Assembly: GCF_000308615.1 (NCBI RefSeq)
Contig: NZ_BAGB01000027.1
Coordinates: 1 to 64,000 of the forward strand
Direction of reading: 5' to 3'
Length of the DNA: 64,000 nucleotides
Origin: Nocardia jiangxiensis NBRC 101359
GTDB lineage: Bacteria; Actinomycetota; Actinomycetes; Mycobacteriales; Mycobacteriaceae
In this document: in pieces, positions 63,944-64,000 of the stretch
How the letters are laid out: each line of letters begins with the position of its first letter
Numbering within the stretch: the first letter of the stretch is position 1
Notes under the pieces: model-generated
Databases searched by the model: none
Told to the model about the DNA's origin: nothing
What the model saw: the letters and a program-made list of their open reading frames with translations, nothing else
Made by a program: the position numbers and the translations under genes

Positions 63944-64000
63944 ACTACCTCGAACTCGAGGATGTTCTGGAGATCGCTTACGTAGTCACCGACGGTGCAG
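63940..64000 (+). CDS. Doc/Fic-type toxin, 5' part only
   Basis: Only the first 20 codons are in the window. They begin VNYLELEDVLEIAYVVTDGA, which fits the N-terminus of death-on-curing toxins (YLTLEDVLxIxxxV). Doc kinases phosphorylate EF-Tu. The Fic motif would lie beyond the window, so the call depends on the start sequence and the overlap with the antitoxin. Confidence 0.6.
   Translation, partial: MNYLELEDVLEIAYVVTDGA

Noticed and set aside
1..64000. Insertion sequences, CRISPR arrays, phage genes or tRNA genes
   Set aside because: No transposase or integrase motifs, no regularly spaced short repeats with unique spacers, and no cloverleaf sequences were recognised by eye.

Overview
The window is high-GC actinobacterial DNA, most likely from a mycolic-acid-containing genus such as Nocardia. 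From memory, its backbone follows the Mycobacterium tuberculosis Rv2362c-Rv2415c neighbourhood: comEC, holA, rpsT, an Rv2405-like PemK-fold gene, lepA, a GH15 trehalase-like gene, sulfate transport genes, sulfate reduction genes, hemW, hrcA-dnaJ2-rsmE, and phoH/ybeY/CNNM/deaminase-like/era/recO. Accessory genes interrupt this backbone. Acyl-ACP desaturase, WS/DGAT and FprB-type ferredoxin reductase genes fit the same group. No tRNA, rRNA, CRISPR array or insertion sequence was found.

Layout. 0-4.4 kb: degenerate ~100-bp repeats, comEC, holA, rpsT and a PemK/MazF-fold gene. 4.4-7.2 kb: a two-gene glucarate transport/dehydratase operon. 7.5-14 kb: lepA, a long Pro/Thr/Gly-rich protein, and a translationally coupled dynamin-like GTPase whose Walker A lysine is replaced by Met. 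14-19.8 kb: WS/DGAT, GH15, small membrane genes and an M48 protease. 19.8-23.9 kb: a sulfate ABC transporter operon (sbp-cysT-cysW-cysA) behind a short Cys-containing leader ORF. 24-30.8 kb: two membrane-anchored Hsp70-like proteins bracketing an AurF-type diiron oxygenase and its likely ferredoxin reductase. 31-33.4 kb: small genes and a gene remnant. 33.5-39.4 kb: the assimilatory sulfate reduction operon (sulfite reductase, cysH, cysD, cysN, sirohydrochlorin chelatase), again behind a Cys-containing leader ORF. 39.7-44 kb: hemW, hrcA, dnaJ2, rsmE. 44-48 kb: a tandem pair of LytR-CpsA-Psr cell-wall ligases with identical promoters. 48-56.3 kb: TAXI binding protein, transporters, a MerR/exporter pair, an acyl-ACP desaturase and three decayed loci (two-component system, MFS, LysR). 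56.4-63.7 kb: phoH, a secreted serine protease on the opposite strand, ybeY, a CNNM protein, a deaminase-like protein, era, an unknown gene and recO. The window ends in an RHH antitoxin/Doc-type toxin pair.

How the genes work together. Sulfate is imported by Sbp-CysTWA, activated to APS by CysDN, reduced to sulfite by CysH and to sulfide by the siroheme sulfite reductase, with siroheme supply helped by the CbiX-type chelatase. Both operons appear to start with leaderless short ORFs carrying cysteine codons, which suggests cysteine-responsive attenuation of the whole pathway. Leaderless starts seem frequent here: at least twelve genes have a -10-like hexamer 6-9 nt before the start codon.

The least familiar material is the Hsp70-like/AurF/FprB island, the Pro-rich protein plus altered dynamin pair, and the deletion-type gene decay between 49.6 and 56.3 kb. 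Everything was read by eye. Family calls rest on recognised motifs and have not been checked by database search.
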